NCBI RefSeq assembly: GCF_003112675.1
Contig: NZ_BFAY01000001.1
Coordinates: 1 to 64,000 of the forward strand
DNA from: Leptospira johnsonii
Lineage (GTDB): Bacteria; Spirochaetota; Leptospiria; Leptospirales; Leptospiraceae
Length of the DNA: 64,000 nucleotides
Reading direction: 5' to 3'
Shown here: positions 29,761 to 39,516 of the stretch, one piece after another
Position numbering within the stretch: the first letter of the stretch is position 1
Layout: each line of letters begins with the position of its first letter
The notes under the pieces: generated by a model
The model's input: the letters and a program-made list of their open reading frames with translations, nothing else
Told to the model about the DNA's origin: nothing
The model's database searches: none
Position numbers and translations under genes: made by a program

Positions 29761-31200
29761 ATGTCCGATTTACAAGAATTAAAAAAGAAGTTCGGAGTCT
29801 CCGAATTCAGATCCTCTCAAGAAAAAATTATCAAAGATGTTTTAGAAGGCAAGAACTGCTTAGTGATCATGCCGACCGGAATGGGTAAATCCTTATGTTA
29901 CCAATTGCCCGCTCTAGTCTTGGAAGAATTGACTGTCGTTATTTCACCATTGATCGCTCTTATGCAGGACCAAGTGGATAAATTAAAGTCTTTAGGAATA
30001 GATGCTGAATTTGTGAATTCTTCTATTTCAAAGGAAGAACGAAATCTTCGTTACGAAAACTTAAAGAATGGAAAATACAAAATTCTTTATGTTTCTCCTG
30101 AGAGATTTCGCAAATCAGCCTTTTTGGAAATTTTCAAAACTCGAAAAGTTTCTTTATTGGTGGTGGACGAGGCGCATTGTATCAGCCAATGGGGCCATGA
30201 TTTTAGACCGGACTATACTAAAATTTCAGAATTCAGGAAGATCTTAAAAAATCCTAGGGTCATCGCTTTGACCGCCACAGCGACTCAGGAAATCCAAAAG
30301 GATATAATAAGACAGATCGGATTGTCCGAATCTGAGGTTCATGTTTATAATGAAGGGATTTCTAGACCGAATCTCTATTTAGAAGTTCGGACGTTTGTAG
30401 ATTCTCCCTCAAAGACAAAGGAACTGATCTCTTATCTGAAACATCTAAAGGGAAATACGATCGTATACTTTAACCTGATAAAAAACATAGAAAGTTTTTC
30501 GGAAGTCTTGGATCTGGAAAAGATACGTTATCGAGTATATCATGGGATGTTGCCTTCCGACAAAAGAAGAAAAATACAAAACGATTTTCTAAATTCAAAA
30601 GACACTTTGCTTTTAGCTACGAACGCATTCGGAATGGGAGTGGATAAGGCGAATATTCGGACAATCATTCATGCGGAATTACCTTCTTCTTTGGAATCTT
30701 ATTACCAGGAAATAGGAAGAGCGGGAAGGGATGGTAATCCTTCTGATTGTTTATTGTTCTATAACCAGGATGATCTAGCTGTTCTTATGGATTTTATTGA
30801 ATGGCAGAATCCGGATGAAAATTTTATGATCCGAGTGCATCGTGTCTTAAAGTCCGTCGGGGAAAAACTATCTTCTCTTGATTATGAAGAACTGCAGTCC
30901 ATGGTGGTACATAAAAACAGAGGAGATCATCGTTTACAAACAGTACTTAATCTTTTCGAAAGACATGGAGTTACTTCGGGGGATTTAGAAAGAAGGTCCC
31001 TTGTTTTGCGCGGAAAATTGCCTGAAGTTTTAACCGATCCGAAGGTCCTGGAAGAACGAAAAAAAGCGAGTTTGAATCGTTTGTATCAGATGCTTATGTA
31101 TTTAAAGTCTGAGAAATGTAGAAGGGAATTTTTATACGAATATTTCGGCGCCACTTTTCATTCTTGCGAAAATTGTGATATTTGTTCTAAAACTGCTTAG
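29761..31200 (+). CDS. recQ: RecQ-family ATP-dependent DNA helicase, short form
   Basis: 479 residues, against ~610 in E. coli RecQ. The superfamily 2 helicase core is complete: FRSSQEKII (motif 0), MPTGMGKS (Walker A), VVDEAHCISQWGHDF (DEAH plus aromatic-rich loop), ALTATAT, and QEIGRAGRDG (arginine finger). The zinc module has four cysteines in CRREFLYEYFG...CENCDIC, but the protein stops five residues later, so the usual winged-helix after the zinc site and the HRDC domain are missing. About 110 extra residues lie between motif VI and the zinc site and may replace them. A role in recombination or fork repair is expected. Its stop overlaps that of the convergent kinase gene by four bases. 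Confidence 0.88.
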   Translation: MSDLQELKKKFGVSEFRSSQEKIIKDVLEGKNCLVIMPTGMGKSLCYQLPALVLEELTVVISPLIALMQDQVDKLKSLGIDAEFVNSSISKEERNLRYENLKNGKYKILYVSPERFRKSAFLEIFKTRKVSLLVVDEAHCISQWGHDFRPDYTKISEFRKILKNPRVIALTATATQEIQKDIIRQIGLSESEVHVYNEGISRPNLYLEVRTFVDSPSKTKELISYLKHLKGNTIVYFNLIKNIESFSEVLDLEKIRYRVYHGMLPSDKRRKIQNDFLNSKDTLLLATNAFGMGVDKANIRTIIHAELPSSLESYYQEIGRAGRDGNPSDCLLFYNQDDLAVLMDFIEWQNPDENFMIRVHRVLKSVGEKLSSLDYEELQSMVVHKNRGDHRLQTVLNLFERHGVTSGDLERRSLVLRGKLPEVLTDPKVLEERKKASLNRLYQMLMYLKSEKCRREFLYEYFGATFHSCENCDICSKTA

Positions 31201-33173
31201 ACTCTGGGAATGCAGAATGTGACCTTGCTTCCATTTTTCTCCACTGATTCCACTGAAATTTTTCCATTATACGCTTTTATAATACTGTAAACCAAAGGCA
31301 GACCTAAACCGGTCCCAGATTCATTCTTAGTTCCCAATCGAGTGGATTTGATCTCGGTTAAAAATAGATTCGGGATCATATCCTTTGGTATCCCGATGCC
31401 GGTATCTTCTACGAAAAATTCAGGATCATTTTTCTCATTAGAAAGACCAATTCGGATGGTATCATTCTCTCTACAGAACTTTATGGAATTGGAGATTAAA
31501 TTGATGAATATCTCGGAGAATAAGGTCCGATCTACGTTCAATTTCACATCGTCAGGGATCTCATTTATGACCCGGATCTTTTTTGCTTCCGCTTGGGGAA
31601 GAAGTTTGGCGAGTACACCTTCCACCTCCGGATACACATAGATAAGGCTATTGTCCAGAGGAAAAGAACCGGATTTGAGCCTATTCAAATCTAAGAGTGT
31701 TGCGATCATCTCCAAAGATTGAGAAGAAGTATATTCTGCTCTGGAAATCCATTCTAATAGTGATTCGTCGTCCAATTGTTGGTAATCGTTTCGGATCAAT
31801 TGTAAGATGCCGATCACGGTTGTGATTGGAGATCTTAAGTCGTGAGTGACCAAGGATAAGAATGTGTCCTTGAGCGAGTTTGCTTCTTCTGCAATATGTT
31901 TTGCTTCCGCTAATTCTTTGGTTCTTTCCGATACTTTTTGTTCCAAGGATTTTTGGAGTTCTTCCAATCTGACAAAAGCATTGGAGAATCTGACGGAAAG
32001 CATTACTGTCTGAGAAAATAAGAATGCGAGAAGGCCCCAGCTTGCCAAATATTCAGCTTTGATGATCAAACTTTGATTCAAAATATCGTTTAGTGTGGTT
32101 AAAAATAAGATCAAGGAGCCTAGTGCAAATAAAATGGCCCCTTCTCGCCTTCTGAATATACAGAGAGCTATCATTATAAAAAAGTAAAGTATACTTACTC
32201 CTACAAAACCTTGGAATATCCTGATATAGTTCATATATTCCGTGGAAGGAAGTGCAAGGACTAAGATGAAAAATACGAAACTAACACATATGAATATATA
32301 ATTAAAATAATAATGGAATTTTTCGCCTGGGAATACCGCTTTCAGAAAGACCGAAAATAAGGGAAGAGCCAAAACAAAGGTCAAAATGTCCAGCTTATGG
32401 ATGTACACCCAAAGGGAATCCGGTGTGACCTCGTAAATAAATACAGAGCCTGTAAAAAATCCTCTGATACTTAGATCAATGCAAAATAGTCCGAACCAAA
32501 GCGCCGATTTGTCGACTCTTCTCATCAGAAATAGGATCAAATGATAAAGACCCATAAAGAAAGTGGCGCCGAAAACTACCCAGCCAAGTGCGACCTGCCT
32601 TTTTTTTTCTTCGAATACTGCTAATGTATTTCCGATCTTAATGGATTTGCGGAGTCCACCTGTTATATGATAAAAATTTGATATTTGTAATGTGAGTTTT
32701 AATTCTTTGGATTCTTCGTCTATGAGTACGATCGGATGTTTATAAGAAGGAAGCATCTGGGCTCTTGAATTTCCGATCTTTCCATTCTCGATCAGTAATT
32801 TTCCATTCAGAAAAAGTTTGAACGCTGTGGAAACGTCTCCGATCTGAAAGGCTAGGTCTTTTACCGGTTTGTCCAATAGAACTGTGAGTTTGTAAGTTCC
32901 AAGACCTTCTCCCTCATGTCGGTTGCCATTTTTTGTAAATGAGTTCCAAGCTCCAGGGACCGAAATGATTCCATCTTTGGAAAAAGTTTCGGGAGCCAGG
33001 ATGGCGTCTGCAAATTCCCAATCTCCGTCTAAGGCAACAGTAGGGAAACGATCTATATCCCAATCTCTCAGATCTAAAATTCCGTCTTTTGCTTGTGGGG
33101 AATAGACTTCGGCTTTTTGAGAACATCCCATAAATACCAAGAGAAGAAGTAAATGAAAGACGGATGATCTCAT
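31197..33173 (-). CDS. 7TMR-DISM sensor histidine kinase
   Basis: 658 residues. The N terminus ends a lipoprotein-like signal at FMGC. A jelly-roll extracellular sensor (7TMR-DISMED type, ~35-180) is followed by seven helices (~195-400), a coiled coil (~400-430), HisKA with phospho-acceptor His in SLVTHDLRSPI, and the ATPase domain with N-box FINLISNSIKF, EDTGIGIP and GTGLGLPLV. The enzyme should be active as a kinase. No response regulator is adjacent, so its partner is elsewhere; the orphan receiver domain at 4432 is one formal option. The sensor fold usually binds carbohydrates or similar ligands. Confidence 0.9.
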   Translation of the reverse strand: MRSSVFHLLLLLVFMGCSQKAEVYSPQAKDGILDLRDWDIDRFPTVALDGDWEFADAILAPETFSKDGIISVPGAWNSFTKNGNRHEGEGLGTYKLTVLLDKPVKDLAFQIGDVSTAFKLFLNGKLLIENGKIGNSRAQMLPSYKHPIVLIDEESKELKLTLQISNFYHITGGLRKSIKIGNTLAVFEEKKRQVALGWVVFGATFFMGLYHLILFLMRRVDKSALWFGLFCIDLSIRGFFTGSVFIYEVTPDSLWVYIHKLDILTFVLALPLFSVFLKAVFPGEKFHYYFNYIFICVSFVFFILVLALPSTEYMNYIRIFQGFVGVSILYFFIMIALCIFRRREGAILFALGSLILFLTTLNDILNQSLIIKAEYLASWGLLAFLFSQTVMLSVRFSNAFVRLEELQKSLEQKVSERTKELAEAKHIAEEANSLKDTFLSLVTHDLRSPITTVIGILQLIRNDYQQLDDESLLEWISRAEYTSSQSLEMIATLLDLNRLKSGSFPLDNSLIYVYPEVEGVLAKLLPQAEAKKIRVINEIPDDVKLNVDRTLFSEIFINLISNSIKFCRENDTIRIGLSNEKNDPEFFVEDTGIGIPKDMIPNLFLTEIKSTRLGTKNESGTGLGLPLVYSIIKAYNGKISVESVEKNGSKVTFCIPRV

Positions 33174-33239
33174 TCTAATAACTAGTCTCCAGTTTATTCT
33201 TCGCTTGAAACCTGCATAGAAAATTGCATAAGAATGTTT

Positions 33240-34181
33240 TTAAAAAAAGACTGAAAACCCTAAGAAGAATCCTCTCAAAATCTCGTAGTTCCCCGATCTG
33301 GATCCGTTGCTGATGGAGATAGAAGAAGATGAAGAAATATTATAATTCAGATCCAATTGATCGAAATGTAAGTAACTGAAATAAGAAAAGATCTGGTTAT
33401 ACCCCAAATGAAATCTCATATTCTCATGGAATTTATATTGGAGGGAAATTTCCGACTCATACCCTCTATAAATTCCTTTGGTCCCAGCGCTTCCATTCGT
33501 AAAAACCAATGTATCAGGAGAAATGACGGGAGTTCTGAAAAATCTGGTGCCTTCTGTATAAAACAAATCTAAACTTATATTCGCTGAAAAATTTTCAGCA
33601 AATTGGTAAGAGGATTGGATGGAAATCTGAGGACCGTACGTATAAAAATATTCTTGAAAAGCTCCGTCTAACATGTATTTGCCGTAGGTATATTTATTGA
33701 TATTACGAAGACCTCCGCCTAAATATAAATTCCAGTTTCGAATTGGAGAAATGATCTTATAAAAATTTGCTTCGAATTCGGATCTTGCCAGAGGAGAATA
33801 ATAGAACCTTTCCGCAGATGAACCCATAGAATTGGATCTGATCACATTCGAATTCGGATTGACCAATTCTATTTCGTAATAAGAGATCTCTGCTCTGTAG
33901 TTCTTTTCATAGTTTTCATAACTGAAAACTGCAGGAACTAATACCTTTTGGTTTTGTTGCAAATGATTTGTTTCTACGGACTCGTTCGGATCCGTTTTTT
34001 CGGAATAAGAAGTGAAGTTATAAGGGATAAAGCTGTAAGTTTGTCTCTTTAATAATAATTCGAATTTTTGTTTTCTTTTTTCAGAAGTTCCGTTCGAGGA
34101 AATTTCTTCCGATGCTTGCAAATTCGGAATTAAGAATAAATTTAATAAAATAAAAACATAATATTTCTGATAAAGACCCAT
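33240..34181 (-). CDS. Predicted outer membrane beta-barrel protein
   Basis: 313 residues from ATG 34181; a GTG at 34193 is possible. A signal peptide ends near NLQASEE. The rest is made of alternating amphipathic strands with many aromatics and ends in LGFSVFF, a terminal phenylalanine typical of outer membrane barrels. The early RQTYSFIPYNFTSY stretch recalls the LA_2444/LA_4059 family of leptospiral outer membrane proteins, from memory only. No enzymatic motif is present. It is in the same orientation as the kinase gene (66-base gap), but no functional link is obvious. Confidence 0.7.
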   Translation of the reverse strand: MGLYQKYYVFILLNLFLIPNLQASEEISSNGTSEKRKQKFELLLKRQTYSFIPYNFTSYSEKTDPNESVETNHLQQNQKVLVPAVFSYENYEKNYRAEISYYEIELVNPNSNVIRSNSMGSSAERFYYSPLARSEFEANFYKIISPIRNWNLYLGGGLRNINKYTYGKYMLDGAFQEYFYTYGPQISIQSSYQFAENFSANISLDLFYTEGTRFFRTPVISPDTLVFTNGSAGTKGIYRGYESEISLQYKFHENMRFHLGYNQIFSYFSYLHFDQLDLNYNISSSSSISISNGSRSGNYEILRGFFLGFSVFF

Positions 34182-34304
34182 ATTCTTCTGCACCTAAAAG
34201 AATGAGTAGAATTATCTTTTTTAAACCTCAAAAGGTCAACGACTTTCGGATTTTCTAGTATACCTCCGAAACTTTCCAGGGGAAAATTGAATTTTGGAGA
34301 AGAT

Positions 34305-35261
34305 ATGAATCTATTCATCACCGGAGCTTCCGGTTTCGTAGGCGGTGCAATTGCTCGTCATCTGAAAGAAAAACATAAGGTAAAAGTATTGTCCAGGTCT
34401 CCAAAGACGGACGCCGGTTTAACCCAACAAGGTTTTGAGATAGTGAGTGGAAGTTTAGAATCTATCACTGCTAAAGATCTGGCCGGAACAGATATCATAA
34501 TCCATTGTGCCGCATTCGTCGGTCCTTGGGGGAGTTTCCAAGATTTTTGGAAAGGAAATGTAGAAGGAACTACTCGCTTGTTAGAGGTTTCGCAAAAGGC
34601 AGGAGTCAAAAGATTCATTCATATGGGAACGGAGGCGGCTTTGTTTCATGGACAGGATATGATTCAAATTGATGAGACTTATCCTTATCCTAAAAAAACT
34701 CCTTACTATTATAGTCGTACTAAGGCAGAAGCAGAGAGAAGGGTAGTTTCCGCAAATCATTCGGGCTTTGAGACAATTGTTTTAAGGCCTAGACTCGTTT
34801 GGGGCCCGGGAGATACGTCAGTTCTTCCTGTTCTAAAAAAGATGGTAACAGAAGGGAAATTCATGTGGTTGGATGGGGGAAGAGCCAAGACATCCGTAAC
34901 CTGCATTCCGAATTTGGTTCATGCAACAGAACTAGCTTTGACTAAAGGAACACCGGGACAAATCTATTTCATCACAGACGACGAGGACAAAACTGTAAAA
35001 ACATTCCTGACGGAGATGATGCAAACCCAAGGAATCACGCTTCCTAAGGCTTCGATACCTTCTGCACTTGCCGGATTTTTAGCGATGATAGTGGAAGGGA
35101 TCTGGAGAATATTCGGAATTCGTAAAGAACCTCCAATGATGAGATTCCCCGTGGATATTATGGGAAAAGAATGTACTATCAGGATAGACAAGGCCAAGAA
35201 AGAATTGGGATACAAACCTGTGGTCAGCGTCGCACAAGGTTTACAATTAATGAAAGGCTAA
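34305..35261 (+). CDS. NAD(P)-dependent epimerase/dehydratase (extended SDR)
   Basis: 318 residues. Start set at ATG 34305, with GGAGA four bases ahead; the in-frame TTG at 34287 is less likely. The Rossmann loop is ITGASGFVGG, followed by the CAAFVGPWG strand, MGTEAAL (catalytic Ser/Thr region) and YYYSRTKAEAE (YxxxK active site), so it should be active. The family resembles 3-beta-hydroxysteroid dehydrogenase/dihydroflavonol reductase-like SDRs. Ten bases separate it from the convergent ArsR gene. The substrate is unknown. Confidence 0.85.
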   Translation: MNLFITGASGFVGGAIARHLKEKHKVKVLSRSPKTDAGLTQQGFEIVSGSLESITAKDLAGTDIIIHCAAFVGPWGSFQDFWKGNVEGTTRLLEVSQKAGVKRFIHMGTEAALFHGQDMIQIDETYPYPKKTPYYYSRTKAEAERRVVSANHSGFETIVLRPRLVWGPGDTSVLPVLKKMVTEGKFMWLDGGRAKTSVTCIPNLVHATELALTKGTPGQIYFITDDEDKTVKTFLTEMMQTQGITLPKASIPSALAGFLAMIVEGIWRIFGIRKEPPMMRFPVDIMGKECTIRIDKAKKELGYKPVVSVAQGLQLMKG

Positions 35262-35271
35262 CTTCCTAGCG

Positions 35272-35616
35272 TTAAACTTTGCTTCCGGAAACTTCTTCCT
35301 GCGCGCTTTCTAATTTTGCGCTCTTTAAAATTGTGTCGAGTAGGCCTGGGAATTTTTTTTCCAGGTCTTCTTTGCGGATGATGGAAAATCTCTGAGTTCC
35401 TTCGTATCTAGTGAAAATCATCCCCGCGTCCCTTAATTTCCCCATATGGTATGAGAGATTTGTTTTAGGAGCATACACGAGAAAGGTGGAACAATTGGAT
35501 TCTCCTTTTTCTGAAAGGTCCAATAAGATCTTCCTTCGGATCGGATCGCTTACTGCCTCGAATATGGAGTTCAATTCAATCTGATCTAAATTGGGATGAG
35601 TTGGTTGTTTAGACAT
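35272..35616 (-). CDS. ArsR-family winged-helix repressor
   Basis: 114 residues from ATG 35616 (MSKQPTHPNLDQIELNSIF...). A TTG at 35652 in the same frame would place the start inside the operator and is rejected, though AAGGAGT near 35633-35639 is rather far from the chosen ATG. The fold is clear: FEAVSDPIRRKILLDL, KTNLSYHMGKLRDAGMI (recognition helix) and a TRYEGTQRFSI wing. One cysteine (SNCSTF) is present but no metal-binding pair. Two reverse-complementary operator-like sites upstream suggest it represses both itself and the outer membrane gene at 35782. Confidence 0.82.
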   Translation of the reverse strand: MSKQPTHPNLDQIELNSIFEAVSDPIRRKILLDLSEKGESNCSTFLVYAPKTNLSYHMGKLRDAGMIFTRYEGTQRFSIIRKEDLEKKFPGLLDTILKSAKLESAQEEVSGSKV

Positions 35617-35646
35617 CTGAATTTTTTTCCAAGTACTCCTTATAAA

Positions 35647-35714
35647 GTTCAATAATATTTGAACAAAAGATTGACAAGTACTTTCTAAGTTTTAAAGTTC
35701 AAATATTATTGAAC
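35647..35714. promoter_or_regulatory. Pair of reverse-complementary operator sites between divergent genes
   Basis: GTTCAATAATATTTGAAC (35647-35664) and GTTCAAATATTATTGAAC (35697-35714) are exact reverse complements of each other, each with perfect GTTCAA/TTGAAC arms, 50 bp centre to centre. TTGACA (35671-35676) lies between them, and TATTAT boxes fall inside the sites on both strands. This suits an ArsR-type dimer that shuts both divergent promoters. Binding by the ArsR protein encoded at 35272 is inferred from position. Confidence 0.7.
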
Positions 35715-35781
35715 TAATAGGGAAATGCCCTGTTTTGCCATAAAACCCAAAGATTGAGCAAACGGGACAGAGGAGACTCCT

Positions 35782-37131
35782 ATGATAGTGCTTAGGTCGA
35801 TTCAGAAAACCTACCAATTTGTTCCGATTTTGCTCTTTTCCTTCTTTTTGATCACTCCTCTTTTCGGAGATGAGGTGAGGCTGAAATCCGGCAAAATCCT
35901 GAAAAATCTGAAGTTGGAGAAGGAAGCGGAAGAATATTATATTTTTAGCTTGGAGGACTCTATCCCGGTCCGGATTTCTAAGTCTGAGATCGCAAGTGTT
36001 CAAACAGAAAACAATGTCCAAGAGGTGAAGGACCAGAAACAAGTCCCTCAAAAAAGAAATTATGATCTTGTTTGGACCCAATCCTTGACCAATGACGTGT
36101 TCATCAACGGGAACAGTTTATTCGGAAATGCCTTTGCTAGAAGAGGAGATCTACCTTATTCGGAAGTTCCAAAGTCTTTGATCCTAGATACGATGGTGAA
36201 TATCCCAACTCCTGTAGAAGGTTTGAATCTGATCATCAGGGATTATTCTCCTTTGACAGGAAGAACGAATCGAGACGTAGATGGAGTTTTTCAATCACAT
36301 CCATACGGGCCAGGTGTTGATCTGGAGAAGGTTGCGGAAGATCCGAATACAAACAGATTGAGAAAGGAGCCTAACGGACTGAGAGAAGGTCTCGCTACAA
36401 TCCTTAATTATAAATGGTCCACCAATCGTTTAGGAGATTGGAATGCAGGTTGGATCTATTATGCGAATAACCAGCCTAGTTTTGCTCTGGGACTTTTTAC
36501 CTTCGGTTGGGCATTGCCTGTATTCAAGTATATTCATCCTACTTATACTTATAATGTGAGAGTGACTTCGGAAAGAATTGGCGGTTCAAGTATCGCAGGG
36601 GAGAAGGATCTGGAGTCCGGATATCCTACGAACGCGTTTAATGGTACAACTTTTCATAGATTCTCAGTATTCCATGAATACGAGATCACTGAAAATTTCA
36701 AGATCCAACCTGGAATCGATTTCGGATACCAATATTATAATGACAATATAGATAGAAGGTCCGGATTTAAGAATATAGATTATAAGGTAACCGTAAAGTA
36801 TTTGGGATTCTCTTTTTCACTCACAGACGTTTACAGACCGAATACTTACATGATAGATAATAATTATTATTATCCAAACTCGGTAGGAGGTCAAACGGTC
36901 GGAACAGTTCCAGGAGCAACTTGGGTAGGCCCGCTGACAAGTAATACGAACGACGGTTTGACTATAGATCCTTCCAAAGGTTATGGACTCGTGAACGATT
37001 TTATCTTAAGTTCTATCCAAAATTCCGGATTGGACCCTAACGTAAAACAGGCCTTAGTGAATAAACACTTGGAGCAGAAGATCCCACTTCATAGTATCAT
37101 CTGGTCTTTTGGATATTCTATTAGGATCTAA
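35782..37131 (+). CDS. Outer membrane protein, unknown family
   Basis: 449 residues. A signal peptide (helix LLFSFFLITPLFG) ends near residue 33. Residues ~35-75 (DEVRLKSGKILKNLKLEKE) look like a small beta domain that is common at the start of spirochaetal envelope proteins. From ~95 the sequence alternates strands rich in Tyr, Trp and Asn and ends in IIWSFGYSIRI, as expected for an outer membrane barrel. No known family was recognised. Shared operators with the divergent ArsR gene suggest that it is induced by a specific signal, perhaps to admit a substrate. A hairpin terminator follows. Confidence 0.65.
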   Translation: MIVLRSIQKTYQFVPILLFSFFLITPLFGDEVRLKSGKILKNLKLEKEAEEYYIFSLEDSIPVRISKSEIASVQTENNVQEVKDQKQVPQKRNYDLVWTQSLTNDVFINGNSLFGNAFARRGDLPYSEVPKSLILDTMVNIPTPVEGLNLIIRDYSPLTGRTNRDVDGVFQSHPYGPGVDLEKVAEDPNTNRLRKEPNGLREGLATILNYKWSTNRLGDWNAGWIYYANNQPSFALGLFTFGWALPVFKYIHPTYTYNVRVTSERIGGSSIAGEKDLESGYPTNAFNGTTFHRFSVFHEYEITENFKIQPGIDFGYQYYNDNIDRRSGFKNIDYKVTVKYLGFSFSLTDVYRPNTYMIDNNYYYPNSVGGQTVGTVPGATWVGPLTSNTNDGLTIDPSKGYGLVNDFILSSIQNSGLDPNVKQALVNKHLEQKIPLHSIIWSFGYSIRI

Positions 37132-37139
37132 AATTAAAA

Positions 37140-37183
37140 CCGGAAGGAAATATTAGAAATTAAGAATCTAATTTTTCTTCCGG
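37140..37183. terminator. Terminator between convergent genes
   Basis: CCGGAAG at 37140 and CTTCCGG ending at 37183 pair, with AAATTAGA-like inner pairing extending the stem and a TATTTTTCT tail. It serves the outer membrane gene and possibly the convergent carbonic anhydrase gene. Confidence 0.6.
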
Positions 37184-37198
37184 CTATTTTTCTAAAGA

Positions 37199-37810
37199 TC
37201 AAGAAGCTCTTCCGATTCTGGTTGCTTCTTCCACTTCTACAAGTTTTCCCGTTTTTACATCGTAAAAATATCCGTAAACAGGAATGTCCTTAGGGATCAA
37301 AGGATGGTTTCTGATCCTTCTCACATCATCTACCACACTTTTTTCCAGACTTTCGAATGTTAGAAAAGAGATAAACTTTGCTTCATCGGATCCACCTGAT
37401 TCTTCTTTGTTCTTCCATCCGCTGGAATCCACAGTTGCGGTCTTAAGGCTTTTTTCCAAAAGGTTACGGATGATCTGGTCTGTGAATAATGCCATCCCGC
37501 AATCGGAATGATGGATCACGAAAAATTCCTTTGTGCCCAAAAGTTTATGGGAGATGATAAGAGATCGGATCGCATCGTCACTCGCTCTTCCTCCCGCGTT
37601 TCGAATAACATGAGCGTCTCCTTCCGAAAGGCCTGCATACTTAGCAGGATCCAAACGAGCATCCATGCAGGTTAGGATCGTAAAACTTCTGGCAGGGGGA
37701 AGCGCCAATTCTCCCTTTTTACCGAACTCGGAAACGTATTTCTGGTTCGCCTCAATGACTTCTTGGTGCACTTTGCTGGTTTCTTTTTGCAATACAGTTG
37801 AGTTTGACAT
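37199..37810 (-). CDS. Beta-class carbonic anhydrase
   Basis: 203 residues from ATG 37810; the frame extends further upstream, but the added 54 residues lack family similarity. Zinc and catalytic residues are visible: Cys in TCMDARLD with the Asp-Arg dyad, then His and Cys in IHHSDCGM. A helical insert ([18 protein letters not shown]) follows the second zinc ligand. The enzyme interconverts CO2 and bicarbonate for biosynthesis and pH control. The ribosome site before the chosen start is weak. It is a single-gene unit. Confidence 0.85.
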   Translation of the reverse strand: MSNSTVLQKETSKVHQEVIEANQKYVSEFGKKGELALPPARSFTILTCMDARLDPAKYAGLSEGDAHVIRNAGGRASDDAIRSLIISHKLLGTKEFFVIHHSDCGMALFTDQIIRNLLEKSLKTATVDSSGWKNKEESGGSDEAKFISFLTFESLEKSVVDDVRRIRNHPLIPKDIPVYGYFYDVKTGKLVEVEEATRIGRAS

Positions 37811-38321
37811 GGCGGATATTGTATCCGTAATAACAGAAATGGCTTCCAGTTTTAGCAAACGGCTAAGAAAAAGGAGGAAGGAGTGAGTAATTGTTTGGTA
37901 AGAAGGCCAGTATTTTAAGCAGGCAAGTCGGAGAAGGTGCTCGAGTGCCTTGTTGGAATTCCAACATTCCATTTGTATATGCTTGGTTTAATTTAGAAAT
38001 AAATTATTTCCATATTTACTTTAACTTCTTCACCCAGCCCAACACACACCAAGCGTGAAATAACGTAAAAATCTTTAAAAGAAGAAGATAAGTGCCGATT
38101 CTCTAATTTCTTTCAATTATATTATACTTTAAGAATGTATAGTTTTCTATTATATAACTACTTTAAATAAAACGAATGTTTTAACTTACTGATGATTTTT
38201 GAAACCTACTATCAAGTTGGAAGATAAAAAATTCTCATAATCGTAACTTTTTTTGCCTTCATCCCTTGACCAATTTTAATTATAGAACTATTCTAAGCGA
38301 AAATTTTGTCGGCAATATCGA
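37811..38321. promoter_or_regulatory. AT-rich intergenic region with a promoter at 38266-38294
   Basis: About 500 bases of AT-rich sequence without a convincing gene. Near its right end TTGACC (38266-38271) and TATTCT (38289-38294) are spaced by 17 bases, a reasonable promoter for the peroxidase operon. The remainder holds several short AT-rich inverted stretches that I could not assign. Confidence 0.5.
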
Positions 38322-38333
38322 GTGAAAGTTATT

Positions 38334-39482
38334 ATGTTTTCAAAAATCGATTTTAAGTTTTTACGATATATATTTCTTATATTCGTTTTTTATTGTATAG
38401 GTTGCGACTCGCAAAAGAAGAAGGAGGCAAATTTAGCAGAATTTACCTATATTCCGAGCGGAATTTTAGGATTACCGGACTTACCTGTCCCCAAAAACAA
38501 TCCTCAATCCAGTGACAAGGTGTCGTTAGGCGCTAAATTATATTCTGATAAAAGATTTAGTGCCGATGGAACTGTTTCTTGCGCCACCTGTCATAAACCT
38601 GAACAAGCATTTGTAGACAGGCTTAAAGTCTCTAAGGGGATCAAAAATCTTACAGGAACGAGGAACGCTCCTACAGTATTAAATGCAGCTTATTATAAAA
38701 CACAGTTTTGGGATGGAAGAAGGAGCGATCTAGAGGGACAGTCTAAAGATCCTCTCTTAAATCCGGTAGAGCATGGCTTATCTAGTCATGATGATTTGAT
38801 AAAAATTGTAAAATCGGATCCGGATTACACTTCTAAGTTCAAGACAGTGTTCGGGATCGATCCAAATGCTATCCAGATAGATCATGTTGCCTTAGCGATT
38901 GCATCTTTTGAAAGAACCATTATTTCAGGAAATTCTCCTTTCGATCGTTATAGATTCGGAAAGGAAGAGAAGGCATTATCTGAGTCCGCGATCCGTGGTT
39001 TGAATTTGTATATGGGCAAGGCTAGATGCCAAGATTGCCATACGATAGGCGAAACATACGCAATTTTTACGGACGATAAATTCCATAATTTGGGAGTGGG
39101 TTTCAAAAGGATACAGCCTAAGCTAGAGGAGATCCTTCAGAAAAAAGCGGAGGCCAAAAACAGTCCGACTTCCGACCAGGAAATACTAACGAATCTTGAA
39201 TCTTCCGAGTTGGGTAGATTTGCTGTGACAGGAGTTAGTGAGGATCTGGGAACGTTTAAGACTCCCGGTCTTAGGAATATCGCATTAACTTCTCCTTATA
39301 TGCATGATGGAAGTTTGACAAGCCTAGAGCAGGTAATCGACCTGTATGATAGAGGCGGAGAGGCAAATCCTTTTTTAAGCAGCGGTATCCGTCCCTTGGG
39401 ACTGAGCGGGCAAGAGAAAGCAGATCTTGTGTCTTTTTTGAAATCCTTAACAAGTCCGGTTTTGCCTAGCATGCCAAAATAG
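38334..39482 (+). CDS. Dihaem cytochrome c peroxidase/MauG-family lipoprotein
   Basis: 382 residues from ATG 38334 (GTG 38322 is possible). The signal ends in FYCIGC, so it is probably lipid-anchored facing the periplasm. Two haem c motifs are present: CATCH (~residue 85) and CQDCH (~235). LGAKLYSDKRFSADGTVSCA and FWDGRRSDLEGQ are standard in this family. It should reduce hydrogen peroxide or carry out a MauG-like oxidation. It leads a four-gene rightward operon with a metallophosphoesterase, a monohaem cytochrome c (gap 9) and a small lipoprotein (gap 5), so the cytochrome is a likely electron partner. Confidence 0.88.
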   Translation: MFSKIDFKFLRYIFLIFVFYCIGCDSQKKKEANLAEFTYIPSGILGLPDLPVPKNNPQSSDKVSLGAKLYSDKRFSADGTVSCATCHKPEQAFVDRLKVSKGIKNLTGTRNAPTVLNAAYYKTQFWDGRRSDLEGQSKDPLLNPVEHGLSSHDDLIKIVKSDPDYTSKFKTVFGIDPNAIQIDHVALAIASFERTIISGNSPFDRYRFGKEEKALSESAIRGLNLYMGKARCQDCHTIGETYAIFTDDKFHNLGVGFKRIQPKLEEILQKKAEAKNSPTSDQEILTNLESSELGRFAVTGVSEDLGTFKTPGLRNIALTSPYMHDGSLTSLEQVIDLYDRGGEANPFLSSGIRPLGLSGQEKADLVSFLKSLTSPVLPSMPK

Positions 39483-39516
39483 GCGGACCGGAAATATTCC
39501 GACGAGGAGGGGAGTT

